From UBA1672 sp050633325 (GTDB lineage: Bacteria > Pseudomonadota > Alphaproteobacteria > Micavibrionales > Micavibrionaceae): 64,000 nucleotides of DNA. A model generated the notes under the pieces. That model was not told the DNA's origin. It searched no databases and worked only from the letters and a program-made list of their open reading frames with translations. The DNA is taken from positions 62,001 to 126,000 of the forward strand of contig JBOEGH010000010.1 in NCBI GenBank assembly GCA_050633325.1, written 5' to 3'. A program made the position numbers and the translations under genes. This document shows, one piece after another, positions 32,410 to 41,345 of the stretch; the first letter of the stretch is position 1, and the number at the start of each line of letters is the position of its first letter.

Positions 32410-33525
32410 TTAGAAGCGGTATGTTAGTGCCGTAGCCACGTTCCAATCGCGTTCCATTTGTATACCGTTTAGGTTCTGGTATACTGGTATGCGTGCTTCT
32501 ACGCCCAGTTCTAAGCCCTTTAGTGTTGGTGTATCGAATGAATAGGTAAATCCAGCGCCGAGCTCTATTGTTTTGCCACCGTAATTATCAGGATTAGCGG
32601 TTTGTACAGGAGCGGTGATATTGGCATCAGATCCTTTTATCTTTCCGGTTTTTTCAAAGCTGGCCAGTGTATTTATTGTGATGTTCTTGGATGCTTTGTA
32701 TCCTCCCCATCCTGTTAAGGTGTGGCTGTCACCTAGGCGGTAACCTTGGGAGTTTTCGTCCTCTAGCCTGATGATGTTTTTGTATTGCGCGCCCCATGAC
32801 CATTTATTTGTGTGGCCTGTGTATGTTATACCGCTTAAAGCATCCCACGTCCCTGATCCTAATTGCATGGCATAGGGTAGGCGCAATGTGGGTGTGGTGT
32901 TGGCGGGTGATAATATGCTATCCCTTTCTTTGATTGATCCGGTAGGTGCGCTGATGCCCAGTTGTATATTGATATTGTGGTTGTTGTCTTCGTACAGATT
33001 GTATATCCCAGTTAGTGAAGTATCGCCCCATCCACTTGATCTGGTTGTAAAGCGCCCTAATTCTGTTGTGCCTGACATTCCTGCAAATGTAATATGTTTC
33101 ATTTCGTTTTTCATATACATTGCCATTGCCATTAATGTCAGATTATCGGTTACTCCGTACATGGCTTCGAACATGTGCATATTCATATCCATTTCTGTTG
33201 GAGCGACGCGTAAGGTCGCAGGCGGAGCGTTAGGGTTAGGTGTGGTTACAATTTCCGACGGTGATATGGAACTTGTTCCCCTGCGGTTACCGTCCATTTT
33301 CATGTGTTTAAATTTGTAAGACACCATCCACTCGCCTTTATTATGTACGTGGTCACCCATGATGCTGATTGGTGTGGCAGGGGCATCGCTATGTTGATGG
33401 CCGTTATGTTGGCTGTGATCTTGGTGGTTATTGTGTTGTAAGTGTATATCCTGCGCATATGAGTTTAGTGATGATGTGCACATTATTGTCGCCGCCATTA
33501 GACTGACTTTTGTTAGGTTATTCAT
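32410..33525 (-). CDS. Outer-membrane beta-barrel protein with His-rich N-terminus (phenol MetA-pathway transporter-like)
   Basis: A 371-residue protein with a signal peptide ending near NSYAQ, then a metal-binding-looking stretch of alternating His, Gln, Asn and Asp (HLQHNNHQDHSQHNGHQH). A Met-rich part follows (APTEMDMNMHMFEAMYG; MAMAMYMKNEMKH), then alternating amphipathic strands to a C-terminal Phe (ATALTYRF), typical of an outer-membrane barrel. The closest family I know is the MetA-pathway phenol-degradation-like transporter group. His and Met richness with an adjacent DUF2946 gene suggests copper. I chose ATG 33525 because AAAGGA is then 8 bases away. Confidence 0.78.
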   Translation of the reverse strand: MNNLTKVSLMAATIMCTSSLNSYAQDIHLQHNNHQDHSQHNGHQHSDAPATPISIMGDHVHNKGEWMVSYKFKHMKMDGNRRGTSSISPSEIVTTPNPNAPPATLRVAPTEMDMNMHMFEAMYGVTDNLTLMAMAMYMKNEMKHITFAGMSGTTELGRFTTRSSGWGDTSLTGIYNLYEDNNHNINIQLGISAPTGSIKERDSILSPANTTPTLRLPYAMQLGSGTWDALSGITYTGHTNKWSWGAQYKNIIRLEDENSQGYRLGDSHTLTGWGGYKASKNITINTLASFEKTGKIKGSDANITAPVQTANPDNYGGKTIELGAGFTYSFDTPTLKGLELGVEARIPVYQNLNGIQMERDWNVATALTYRF

Positions 33526-33622
33526 TTTCATATTCCTTTGGTGTTTGCCATAGATGACGGTGCATTCCTGTATCTACAGGTGCGTTCTCTTCATCCTATG
33601 TAATAAAATTTGTATAGTGAAT

Positions 33623-34006
33623 TTATGAGAGGGCTTGGTGCGGTGGCGCGCGGGGAGAATTTATTTTTGCTGATAAACGGCCATGCAATGGTGTTTGACC
33701 GTTGCTGAACTTTGTGTGTTCTAGGACGTAATATAGTGAAGTAACAAATGTTTCAGTAATCGGCGCTATGTAATCTGGTGTTGAGGTTAAGCACATTTGG
33801 CAATGGCTGTTTATCTCAACGGGGGTGGGAGTCTGTTCACCATTTTGATCTAGGAATATTGTTTTTTCGCCCAGTGAGCTACATATAATTATGGGTTGCC
33901 CATCAATGCTTTTCACCCATAAGGGTGTAATCTGCGCCATAAAGGATAAAAATATGGCGAATAAGGCAATGGATGCTGTGATTTTATTGTTTTTGCCAAT
34001 GTTCAT
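33623..34006 (-). CDS. DUF2946 family protein
   Basis: A 127-residue protein with an N-terminal signal or anchor (ITASIALFAIFLSFMAQITPLWV), a Cys in IIICSS, the motif SHCQMCL near residue 69 and a C-terminal PRAPP, all features of DUF2946. These proteins are commonly found with copper-resistance or TonB genes; the Cys-x-x-Cys suggests metal binding in the periplasm. It lies 97 bp upstream of the His/Met-rich outer-membrane protein on the same strand, so the two probably act together. Confidence 0.75.
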   Translation of the reverse strand: MNIGKNNKITASIALFAIFLSFMAQITPLWVKSIDGQPIIICSSLGEKTIFLDQNGEQTPTPVEINSHCQMCLTSTPDYIAPITETFVTSLYYVLEHTKFSNGQTPLHGRLSAKINSPRAPPHQALS

Positions 34007-34099
34007 GTAATGTTTTTAAAACAAGTTGCTTTTTAAAGCAATAATATCGATTATTAACTTGTTGGAATTTTTTTTATTAAATCTATTAGGGTGGTTAAC

Positions 34100-34300
34100 A
34101 TGTCAAAAAATTTGGATGAATGGACGCAAAAGGTAACGGAACTGTTCGGGGAGATATCTAATATGCCTGAAGACGATCAGAAAAAAGCAAAGTCAATTAT
34201 ACGATCCTTATCATCTGATCGTAAGGACACACAGCCCATATTAGATAAGGATGAGATTGATTTCATATCTGAAACGTTGGGAAATAACAGTTTAGATTAA
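34100..34300 (+). CDS. Small unknown protein
   Basis: A 66-residue acidic, helical protein starting MSKNLDEWTQKVTELFGEI. AGGGTGG lies 5 bases before ATG 34100; GTG 34091 is a possible earlier start that would overlap this site. It has no signal peptide or membrane segment, and I recognise no family. Its stop overlaps the stop of the converging lipoprotein gene by 4 bases. Confidence 0.55.
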   Translation: MSKNLDEWTQKVTELFGEISNMPEDDQKKAKSIIRSLSSDRKDTQPILDKDEIDFISETLGNNSLD

Positions 34301-35604
34301 AAGGCCTGTTTCTGGAATGTTTTTGGCGCTTCGTCTATTACGACTATAGATCCATTTTTATATTCAAGTACTGCAAGGCCTCTTTCCACTATGCCATCAG
34401 GGCGAAATCTGAATATACCGTCTATACCGGCAAATCCGTTTGGATTCGTTATTGATGAGTGATTGTATGCGGGGCGATTATTGTGTTGCAGGCCACTGCG
34501 TGCCAAACTTGCCGCGAGTGCCGTTGCGTCATAGGCAAGGGATGCAATGCGTGGCGGCGTTGTGTTGTATACGCCTTTATATCTGCGCTCAAATTTAATG
34601 CGTGATGCAGGGGTAGGGGCGGCAAACCATGTGCCGTTCATTGATTTATCACGTGCAAGTGACGCGTCATCCATTAACCCTGTACCCAGCCTTTTTACCT
34701 TATCGGTTGGTAGGTCATAGTGGTCTAGGAAGCTTCCTACTTGTCGGGCAATTGGACCACCTACAGGCATCAATACGGCATCAAAGGGGGCTCCATGGAC
34801 GCTGCCACTTGCTTTACGAGCATCGTAGTCTGAAAAAGATTTCATTACGGGGCCAAGGTCGTTGCCCTTTGGTGCGAAGCGTTCAACACGCGATGTGTGT
34901 ATAGAGTTTTGTTGTGAAATGGTTTGGTACGCGGATACAACACCGTTACCATAGCTGTTTCTTGGGCTTAATACCCCAATACGATTATATCCTGCGTGAC
35001 TTGCGTAATTTACAACTCGCGCAACTTGGTCAAATGGCAGGAATCCGATCAGAAATGTTTTGCTGTTTGCCAGTGTCCAGTCTGTTGAGAAAGCAATCAT
35101 GTTTACGTTGGCGCTTTGTGTTACTTGGCGTGCAGTCTTCACGGATGACGAAAACACAGGCCCTAAAACAAGTTTCGCTCCATCTTTAAGGGCGTTTCTT
35201 GCTGCTTCTCTTGCACCGTCAGGTGTGCCTTTTGTATCTTTTGGCAGTATTTCAAAGTTATCATATCCAACATCGAATAGCGCTATTTGTGCGGCCTTAA
35301 GCATTGATTGACCAAGCTTTGAGTGCTGGCCGCTTAGGGGTAGTAGAATGGCAACTTTAACAGGTGCTAAACCATTTATGTTATCTTGATTTTGCGCGCT
35401 TAAGCTCTGTTGTTCTACGGGGGCAACGGATATATTGTTTGGTGTTTGCGCGGCGACTTGTGTGCTTGTGACGTTTGTATTTTTCCATGGCTGGGTGTTT
35501 GAACCACCGGATGATAAGCATCCGCTTAGTATCAAAGATGATAACATTACGCAAAATAGGGGTAATCTGGAATAAAAACGTAATCCGGTGTGTAATTCGC
35601 GCAT
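34297..35604 (-). CDS. LppC-like penicillin-binding protein activator lipoprotein
   Basis: A 435-residue lipoprotein from ATG 35604, with lipobox LILSGC near residue 20. The mature part has the type 1 periplasmic-binding fold: VKVAILLPLSGQHSKLGQSMLKAAQIALFD near residue 100, LVLGPVFSSSVKTARQ, and IGVLSPRNSYGNGVVSAYQ. Proteobacteria encode such LppC/YraM-type proteins beside rsmI and yraN, and in gamma-proteobacteria LpoA activates PBP1a. Its role here is inferred from fold and place. The frame is open to 35700 but that would overlap rsmI and place the signal peptide internally. It is divergent from rsmI. Confidence 0.88.
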   Translation of the reverse strand: MRELHTGLRFYSRLPLFCVMLSSLILSGCLSSGGSNTQPWKNTNVTSTQVAAQTPNNISVAPVEQQSLSAQNQDNINGLAPVKVAILLPLSGQHSKLGQSMLKAAQIALFDVGYDNFEILPKDTKGTPDGAREAARNALKDGAKLVLGPVFSSSVKTARQVTQSANVNMIAFSTDWTLANSKTFLIGFLPFDQVARVVNYASHAGYNRIGVLSPRNSYGNGVVSAYQTISQQNSIHTSRVERFAPKGNDLGPVMKSFSDYDARKASGSVHGAPFDAVLMPVGGPIARQVGSFLDHYDLPTDKVKRLGTGLMDDASLARDKSMNGTWFAAPTPASRIKFERRYKGVYNTTPPRIASLAYDATALAASLARSGLQHNNRPAYNHSSITNPNGFAGIDGIFRFRPDGIVERGLAVLEYKNGSIVVIDEAPKTFQKQAF

Positions 35605-35637
35605 GAGTCTGCTACTCTCTTCAAAATTAAAATAACG

Positions 35638-36528
35638 ATGTCGATTATGATTATGGACGATATAGAAAAAGTAACTGAAAATCCAGAGGCAAGTGTTCAT
35701 TTAAAAAGTGGGCTTTATGTTGTCGCCACACCCATAGGTAATTTACGTGATATTTCTTTGCGTGCATTAGAAGTTTTGCGCAATTGTGATGTCATAATGT
35801 GTGAGGATACAAGGGTAACCAGAAAGTTACTGAACGCATATCAAATTAAGGGTAAGTTATGCCCTTATAATGACCATAGTGATGATGCGCGTAGGCAATA
35901 CATTGTTGATCAGGTTAAGGGCGGTCAGGTCGTTGCCTTGGTCAGTGATGCGGGGATGCCGTTAATTTCTGATCCTGGTTATAAACTTGTGCGTGATTGT
36001 GAGGAGGGCGGAGTATATGTGACGACCATTCCGGGGGCTAGCGCACCATTAGCAGCATTGCAGATATCTGGACTTCCCAGTGATAGATTTTGCTTTATTG
36101 GGTTTTTACCTCATAAAACTAACGCGAGGAAAAAGTTGTTGTCACAATGGTGTGAAGTACCAGGAACGCTTATTGCGTTTGAAACCGCTCCGCGATTGTT
36201 GGCTTCTTTACAGGACATTGATAGTGCGCTTGGTGTACGAGAGGTGGCTGTGGTGCGGGAAATCACTAAGCTATATGAGGAGGTGCGTAAGGGATCACCA
36301 TCCGATTTATGTTCGCACTATGAAAAAGAAGGGTTACCGCGTGGTGAGATTGTTTTGGTTATATCACCGCCAGAGGATGTGGAAATTACGGACGATGAAG
36401 TTTTTGATATGATACGTGACGCACTGAAATCAATGAGAACTAAAGATGCAGCGGCGTTCGTAGCAGAAAAGGTCGGAAGAAAAAAGAATGACCTATACGA
36501 TATAGCTTTGCAAATCAGTAAAGAATAA
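35638..36528 (+). CDS. rsmI: 16S rRNA (cytidine-1402-2'-O)-methyltransferase RsmI
   Basis: A 296-residue SAM-dependent methyltransferase. Family motifs are VVATPIGNLRDISLRALEVL near residue 29, CEDTRVTRKLL near 57, VSDAGMPLISDPGYKLVR near 100, and TTIPGASAPLAALQISGLPSDRF near 124 (given by position). It acts on C1402 of 16S rRNA at the P site. Several ATG codons (35638, 35647, 35653) could start it; none has a clear ribosome binding site. yraN follows 1 bp after the stop. Confidence 0.95.
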   Translation: MSIMIMDDIEKVTENPEASVHLKSGLYVVATPIGNLRDISLRALEVLRNCDVIMCEDTRVTRKLLNAYQIKGKLCPYNDHSDDARRQYIVDQVKGGQVVALVSDAGMPLISDPGYKLVRDCEEGGVYVTTIPGASAPLAALQISGLPSDRFCFIGFLPHKTNARKKLLSQWCEVPGTLIAFETAPRLLASLQDIDSALGVREVAVVREITKLYEEVRKGSPSDLCSHYEKEGLPRGEIVLVISPPEDVEITDDEVFDMIRDALKSMRTKDAAAFVAEKVGRKKNDLYDIALQISKE

Positions 36529-36529
36529 C

Positions 36530-36904
36530 ATGACACAATCAGATACTAATTACGCACGCGGCATACGCGCGGAAGGGGCCGCTAAATCGTATCTTGAAGA
36601 AGATGGTTATGAAATCCTGCATGAACGTTATAAATCTAAGTTTGGTGAAATAGATATTATAGCAATAAAGGATCGGGTTCTGTGCTTTGTGGAAGTGAAA
36701 ATGCGTAAAACCGTTCACGAAGCATTGGAATCTGTAACGGCGAAATCGCAAAAAAGGATAGAAAACACTGCCCTGTTATTTTTATCAAATAACCCTGATT
36801 ACACGAATTACAACATGCGGTTTGATGTGGTGGCAATTAGTTACTCAAATGACGATAAATTGAGTATTACACATCTGGACAATGCATGGGAAGCGCGTTC
36901 ATAA
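36530..36904 (+). CDS. yraN: YraN (UPF0102) endonuclease-fold protein
   Basis: A 124-residue protein of the restriction-endonuclease-like UPF0102 family. The core motif is FGEIDIIAIKDRVLCFVEVK, with Glu-Ile-Asp and Glu-Val-Lys at the catalytic positions. Residues near the start (RGIRAEGAAKSYLEEDGYEIL) are also typical. The cellular role is not settled. It starts one base after the rsmI stop and is surely co-transcribed. Confidence 0.93.
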   Translation: MTQSDTNYARGIRAEGAAKSYLEEDGYEILHERYKSKFGEIDIIAIKDRVLCFVEVKMRKTVHEALESVTAKSQKRIENTALLFLSNNPDYTNYNMRFDVVAISYSNDDKLSITHLDNAWEARS

Positions 36905-36962
36905 TGTCTTTATTCGACTCTAGTGATTCGAATGTTGATATTCAAATTTGAGGATTTTTTCT

Positions 36963-37658
36963 ATGAAACGTAATGCTATGCTATGTTTGGCCGCAACTGG
37001 TCTTATACTTTCTTCCTGTACTGCTGTGGCAACTGGGGTCGGTGTTGGTGTAGGAACGGCGGCAGTTCAAGAGGGCGGTATATCCCGTGCGGCAAGTGAT
37101 CTACGTATTCAAACAGAAATTAATGATCTTTGGTTTCGCCATAACATAAGTATTTTTACCAAACTTGATCTTACAATTAATCAAGGTCGTGTGTTAATTA
37201 CAGGTGTAGTTCAAGACCCAGAACACCGCGTTGAAGCAGTTCGTATGGCGTGGCAACCAAAAGGCGTTGTACAAGTCATAAATGAAATAAAAGTGGCAAA
37301 AAGCGAAGGTATCGTTGGTTATGCAAAGGATTCTTGGATATCCACGCGCTTACGTGCTGCGTTGGTTATGGCTAGTGAAGTTGAGTCTATTAATTACTCC
37401 ATAGATACTGTTCAGGGCAGCGTTTATTTGATGGGATTTGCGCAAAATCAAGCAGAGCTTAATCAGGTGATTGAACGTGCAAGAACGATAGAAAATGTTA
37501 AACAGGTTGTTAGTTACGTTAAGTTGGTCGGGTCGCCTGAATATGCGCCTGTATCGAATGGTCAAAATGGATCAGAATCATATAATTCTAATAACTCCGG
37601 CCAAGCTGGGGCTGCTACGGGGCAACCTATTCAGTGGAATCAGGGTGGTTCCTATTAA
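36963..37658 (+). CDS. BON-domain lipoprotein
   Basis: A 231-residue protein with lipobox LILSSC near residue 20, then a Gly/Val-rich stretch (VATGVGVGVGTAA) and two BON domains: about 50-105 with LTINQGRVLITGVVQDPEHRVEAVRMAW, and about 120-190 with TVQGSVYLMGFAQNQAELNQVIERA (given by position). The tail is Asn/Gly/Ser-rich. It resembles the DolP/YraP and OsmY-type proteins that help keep the outer membrane intact. GAGGA lies 8 bases before ATG 36963. Confidence 0.9.
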   Translation: MKRNAMLCLAATGLILSSCTAVATGVGVGVGTAAVQEGGISRAASDLRIQTEINDLWFRHNISIFTKLDLTINQGRVLITGVVQDPEHRVEAVRMAWQPKGVVQVINEIKVAKSEGIVGYAKDSWISTRLRAALVMASEVESINYSIDTVQGSVYLMGFAQNQAELNQVIERARTIENVKQVVSYVKLVGSPEYAPVSNGQNGSESYNSNNSGQAGAATGQPIQWNQGGSY

Positions 37659-37681
37659 AATTTGTTAGTATTAAGGATGTA

Positions 37682-38527
37682 ATGGCCATAGATACCAAAC
37701 ATATAGATTCTCTAAAGAAATATGCCAACAGAGATGATGGTGATATTGATCTGGGGGATTTGATTTTGTCCATGGTATCCCCCGATCACAAGGGCGTCAG
37801 TGTTGATCGCTATGCCACGCATTTTACAAAAATCAGTAACAAAGTATCAGAACGATATGATTTGTTGGTATCTGACGGTGCGCCTGATGATGCGGGTGTT
37901 AGGCTGGCTGCGCTCAAGCATGTTCTCTCAGATATTTACGATTACCGTGTTGATGATGCGGAATATGAAATGTTGGAAAGTGCGGATATTATGCGGGTGA
38001 TTGATCGCGCAAAGGGCTGTCCGACGGCTCTATGTGTTTTGTATATACACGCCGCGCGCAGCTTAGGATGGTTTGTTGAGGGGGTAAACTTTCCCGGATT
38101 ATTCCTTTGCAGGTTAGAGTATGAAGGCCAACGTATGATTTTTTCACCATCTCAGCAGTGTAAAGTCTTGGCGGCTCATGATCTGCGTGAGATAGTTAAG
38201 GATAATATGGGGGGTGATGCAGAACTATCCACAGATTATTTTGACGGGCTAGGTGCGGTAGATACGGTTGTTAATCTTTGTAATCATTTAAAGCACAGAC
38301 GTATCGCGATGGGGGATTATGCAAGTGCATTGGATATGATACTGCGCATGATGGCAATTTCACCCGATGAATACCGTTTGTTGTTGGATGCTGGCGTGCT
38401 TTACGCGCGTTTGGGTAATTCGGTTAACGCAGCAGAGTGTTTGAATAAATACATAGATTGTGCACCTAATCATTATGACCGTGAAGAGGCTAGGTTATTA
38501 CTTGTTGAATTATTGGGGGATCTGTAG
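37682..38527 (+). CDS. SirB1 family transglutaminase-like/TPR protein
   Basis: A 281-residue protein with the SirB1 N-terminal transglutaminase-like region (CPTALCVLYIHAARSLGWFVEGVNFPGLFLCRLEY near residue 113 onward) and a C-terminal TPR part (ISPDEYRLLLDAGVLYARLGNSVNAAECLNKYID). Cys and His positions may make a catalytic site, but the family's activity is not established. AAGGATG precedes ATG 37682; the frame runs open upstream to 37634. It lies 23 bp after the BON gene. Confidence 0.85.
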   Translation: MAIDTKHIDSLKKYANRDDGDIDLGDLILSMVSPDHKGVSVDRYATHFTKISNKVSERYDLLVSDGAPDDAGVRLAALKHVLSDIYDYRVDDAEYEMLESADIMRVIDRAKGCPTALCVLYIHAARSLGWFVEGVNFPGLFLCRLEYEGQRMIFSPSQQCKVLAAHDLREIVKDNMGGDAELSTDYFDGLGAVDTVVNLCNHLKHRRIAMGDYASALDMILRMMAISPDEYRLLLDAGVLYARLGNSVNAAECLNKYIDCAPNHYDREEARLLLVELLGDL

Positions 38528-38675
38528 CGGTTTCTGCACTGAAATTTGTTCCCGTTTATATTGAATATCTTGCATGCATCACAATAAGGGCTTATGAATC
38601 TTAGTTATTGTTTTACGAATCTATTTGTATATGGGTTTGTATGTTTTTTTAGAGTTTACGAAGGGAAGACTTTTT

Positions 38676-39179
38676 ATGTTCGCTCGGTATTTTATGATTT
38701 TTTCAGCCCTGTTTATGGTAAGCGCGTGTACAGGCAACGCGGATAAAGGCGGTATTGAAACCGGAATGAATGACGGTGTGATCGTCGATGAAGTTGATGT
38801 TTATGCGGATAACGGTCCTGCCCCTGGTACTCAGGCAGACTTGGTTGTAAATGTTGGTGATAGAATTTTCTTTGAAACTAATAGTTCTGATTTGACTGCT
38901 GCGGCGCGTACGACATTGGAAAATCAAGCAGTTTGGCTTGGTCAGTATTCCAGTCTTGTCGTAAGTATCGAAGGGCACGCGGATGAGCGTGGTACACGTG
39001 AATTTAACCTTGCTTTGGGTGAACGTCGTGCGAATGCTGTTAAAAACTATCTTGTTGCATTAGGGGTTAGTCCTTCACGTGTTGCGACAATTAGTTACGG
39101 TAAAGAACGTCCTGCTGTACCTGGTGCAAATGACATGGCTTGGTCACAAAATCGTCGAGGCGTAACAAAGGTTCAATAA
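38676..39179 (+). CDS. pal: Peptidoglycan-associated lipoprotein Pal
   Basis: A 167-residue lipoprotein with lipobox MVSAC near residue 14 and an OmpA-like peptidoglycan-binding domain: DRIFFETNSSDLTAAARTTLE then SIEGHADERGTREFNLALGERRA and VATISYGKERPAVPG (by position 65-160). It ties the outer membrane to peptidoglycan with the Tol proteins during division. AAGGGAAG lies 8 bases before ATG 38676. tolQRAB are not immediately upstream; cpoB follows after 4 bp. Confidence 0.96.
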   Translation: MFARYFMIFSALFMVSACTGNADKGGIETGMNDGVIVDEVDVYADNGPAPGTQADLVVNVGDRIFFETNSSDLTAAARTTLENQAVWLGQYSSLVVSIEGHADERGTREFNLALGERRANAVKNYLVALGVSPSRVATISYGKERPAVPGANDMAWSQNRRGVTKVQ

Positions 39180-39183
39180 TAGA

Positions 39184-40050
39184 ATGATTGTTAATAATCT
39201 TAAAAACACACTTTTATGTGCATCTGCTTTTAGTTTAATTGCCGTTGCCAGTATAGTGGCGGAGCCTGCATCATTGCAGGCTCAGTCTTATGATGCATCT
39301 AATGCGGCTGCGGCTGAGGTTAGGTTTCAGCAACTGGAGAAAGAAATACGCCGATTAACCGGTCAAGTGGAAGAGCAGAATTATAAGATAAGGCGTTTAC
39401 AAGACGAACTGGCCAAACGTGTTGGTGACCTTGAAATGCGTATTAGAGATGCTGGTAATAATACTGCTGTATCTAATGGATCAGTGAATAATCCATCTGT
39501 TGCACAGCCTTATCAGCCTAGTAAATACGATTCTACGGTTGTGGCTACTTCTAAACCGGATAAGAAACCATCATCATTTACCTATCAACCGCCTTCAGGT
39601 TCTCAACAGTCTTTGGGTACGATAAATAAGTCACAAAGCACAGGTAGTGTTTCGGCGTCGTCCGATGCTGCGCCGCGTGCGTATGATTATGCGTATTCCT
39701 TTATCAAGGCGCGTGATTTTAACCGCGCGGAAGTTGAATTTGCCAAATTTATGACAGAATATCCAAACCACCCTTTAGTTTCTAATGCTAAATATTGGTA
39801 TGGTGAGACGTTTTATGTTCGTGGTGGATATGAAAAATCTGCACGAATTTTTGCAGAAGGATACCAAAAATTTCCTAAAGGCCCTAAAGCGGCAAGTAAC
39901 TTGTTAAAACTTGGTATGGCTTTGACGGGAATGGGTAAGACCGATGATGCGTGTATTGCGTATAAGCAATTGAAAAAAGACTACGCAAATTCATCCGTAT
40001 CTGTTCTAAAGCGTGCAAGCACAGAAATGAAGCGCATTAACTGCCGCTGA
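39184..40050 (+). CDS. cpoB: Cell division coordinator CpoB (YbgF)
   Basis: A 288-residue periplasmic protein with a signal peptide (ending near SLQAQ), an N-terminal coiled coil at about 40-80 (RFQQLEKEIRRLTGQVEEQ), a Ser/Pro/Gln-rich linker, and a C-terminal TPR domain at about 160-285 (YDYAYSFIKARDFNRAEVEFAKFM). It links PBP1b activity with Tol-Pal constriction. The stop is followed by a terminator, so it ends the pal operon. Confidence 0.95.
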   Translation: MIVNNLKNTLLCASAFSLIAVASIVAEPASLQAQSYDASNAAAAEVRFQQLEKEIRRLTGQVEEQNYKIRRLQDELAKRVGDLEMRIRDAGNNTAVSNGSVNNPSVAQPYQPSKYDSTVVATSKPDKKPSSFTYQPPSGSQQSLGTINKSQSTGSVSASSDAAPRAYDYAYSFIKARDFNRAEVEFAKFMTEYPNHPLVSNAKYWYGETFYVRGGYEKSARIFAEGYQKFPKGPKAASNLLKLGMALTGMGKTDDACIAYKQLKKDYANSSVSVLKRASTEMKRINCR

Positions 40051-40066
40051 ATATGATTATAATTAA

Positions 40067-40098
40067 TGTAAGCGGCGCTTGTTGCTGCTTACATTTTT
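40067..40098 (+). terminator. Terminator of the pal-cpoB operon
   Basis: TGTAAGC and GCTTACA flank a short stem-loop and are followed by TTTTT, 17 bp after the cpoB stop. Confidence 0.88.
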
Positions 40099-40172
40099 AA
40101 ATTGTCATTGATCAGTTCAATAATTTCAATGAGTTGCATATTAAATATTTAGGTGATAATTGTATCTCGATT

Positions 40173-41204
40173 ATGGCAGATGTTAATAGCAATCAGAATA
40201 ACAAGAAAAACCCCTCATCATTTATTGGGGATTTTTCTGATTCTATGTCCAATCACTTTCCTGATATAGACGGTAATATTGCGGTGGGTGTTTCCGGTGG
40301 CGCGGATAGTATGGCGCTTTGTTTTGCTTTGTCAGAGTATTTTAAAGATGTTCCCTCAGTTACTATATATGCGTTGAGCGTTGATCATGGATTACGACGT
40401 GAGAGCGCGGATGAAGTTCAACATGTTGCGCGTCAATTAAGTAATTTACCTAATGTATATCACCATGTTCTGACATGGGCGCACGAAACCACGCCTGAGG
40501 CACGTATTCAAGAGAAGGCGAGGGAGGCTCGTTATAGCCTGATGAAGGAATATATGCGCGAACGAGGTATTAATTTATTATTTTTGGGGCATCATATTGA
40601 TGATCAGGCGGAAACCTTTTTGTTTAGGCTGTCAAAGGGCAGTGGTTTGGACGGTCTGTCTTGCATGTCTGTTGCGCAAGATATGGGCGCAGACATAACC
40701 TTTTGTCGCCCGATGCTGGGTTTGAAGAAAGAGGATATGATTTCATTCTGCGATGATCGTGGGGTTGGATTTATAGACGACCCATCAAATTATTGTGATA
40801 ATTATGCACGCGTACGCTTGCGTAAATCTCGTGATTTATTGGCCGAAGAGGGGTTATCATCTAAGCGATTATTTGTTGCTTCTAAGCGTTTTTTTCGCGC
40901 ACGTAAAGCATTGGAACAGTTGAGTAATAGTGCGTATGATGAATGCTTTCTTGAATCTGATGCGAGTTGTATCGTATTTAAATTATCTTCATTAATTTCC
41001 AATCCTGAGGAAATTGTTTTACGTGTAGTCTTGCGCGCAATGTCAGAATTAAAAAATGATAGCGGATATGGGGCGAGATTAGAACGCGTAGAAAACCTAT
41101 GTGCAGATTTAGTGGTGCAAGAAAGTTTTAGAAAACGCACATTAGGTGGCATCATTTTTGAGTGCAAAACCAAGGATGATAAATTTATTTTATCTTTGGA
41201 GTAA
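40173..41204 (+). CDS. tilS: tRNA(Ile)-lysidine synthase TilS
   Basis: A 343-residue PP-loop ATPase that adds lysine to C34 of tRNA-Ile(CAU). The PP-loop is SGGADS at 41-46. LLFLGHHIDDQAETFLFRLSKGSGLDGL near residue 132 (by position) and FIDDPSNYCDNYARVRLR near 200 are diagnostic. I chose ATG 40173; TTG 40134 lies in the frame upstream. The C-terminal domain is shorter than in E. coli, as in many alphaproteobacteria. It leads into ftsH, a common order. Confidence 0.95.
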   Translation: MADVNSNQNNKKNPSSFIGDFSDSMSNHFPDIDGNIAVGVSGGADSMALCFALSEYFKDVPSVTIYALSVDHGLRRESADEVQHVARQLSNLPNVYHHVLTWAHETTPEARIQEKAREARYSLMKEYMRERGINLLFLGHHIDDQAETFLFRLSKGSGLDGLSCMSVAQDMGADITFCRPMLGLKKEDMISFCDDRGVGFIDDPSNYCDNYARVRLRKSRDLLAEEGLSSKRLFVASKRFFRARKALEQLSNSAYDECFLESDASCIVFKLSSLISNPEEIVLRVVLRAMSELKNDSGYGARLERVENLCADLVVQESFRKRTLGGIIFECKTKDDKFILSLE

Positions 41205-41345
41205 AACTTAATCAAAGGGCTTTGTTTCTTTGTGTAAATAGTCTAAATTTCGAAGATGGTAAAGTATTGTTAAATACTTAGAGGTATAGAATATTTCTTT
41301 GTGTTGTCGCCGTTGGCACACAAGTAATTTATAGGGCAGAAAAAC

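Noticed and set aside
32888..33319. 143-codon open frame opposite the His-rich outer-membrane protein
   Set aside because: The minus-strand gene has a signal peptide, barrel strands and a ribosome binding site; this one has none.
40802..41215. 137-codon open frame opposite tilS
   Set aside because: Overlaps the conserved tilS frame and shows Ser/Arg-rich composition of a shadow.
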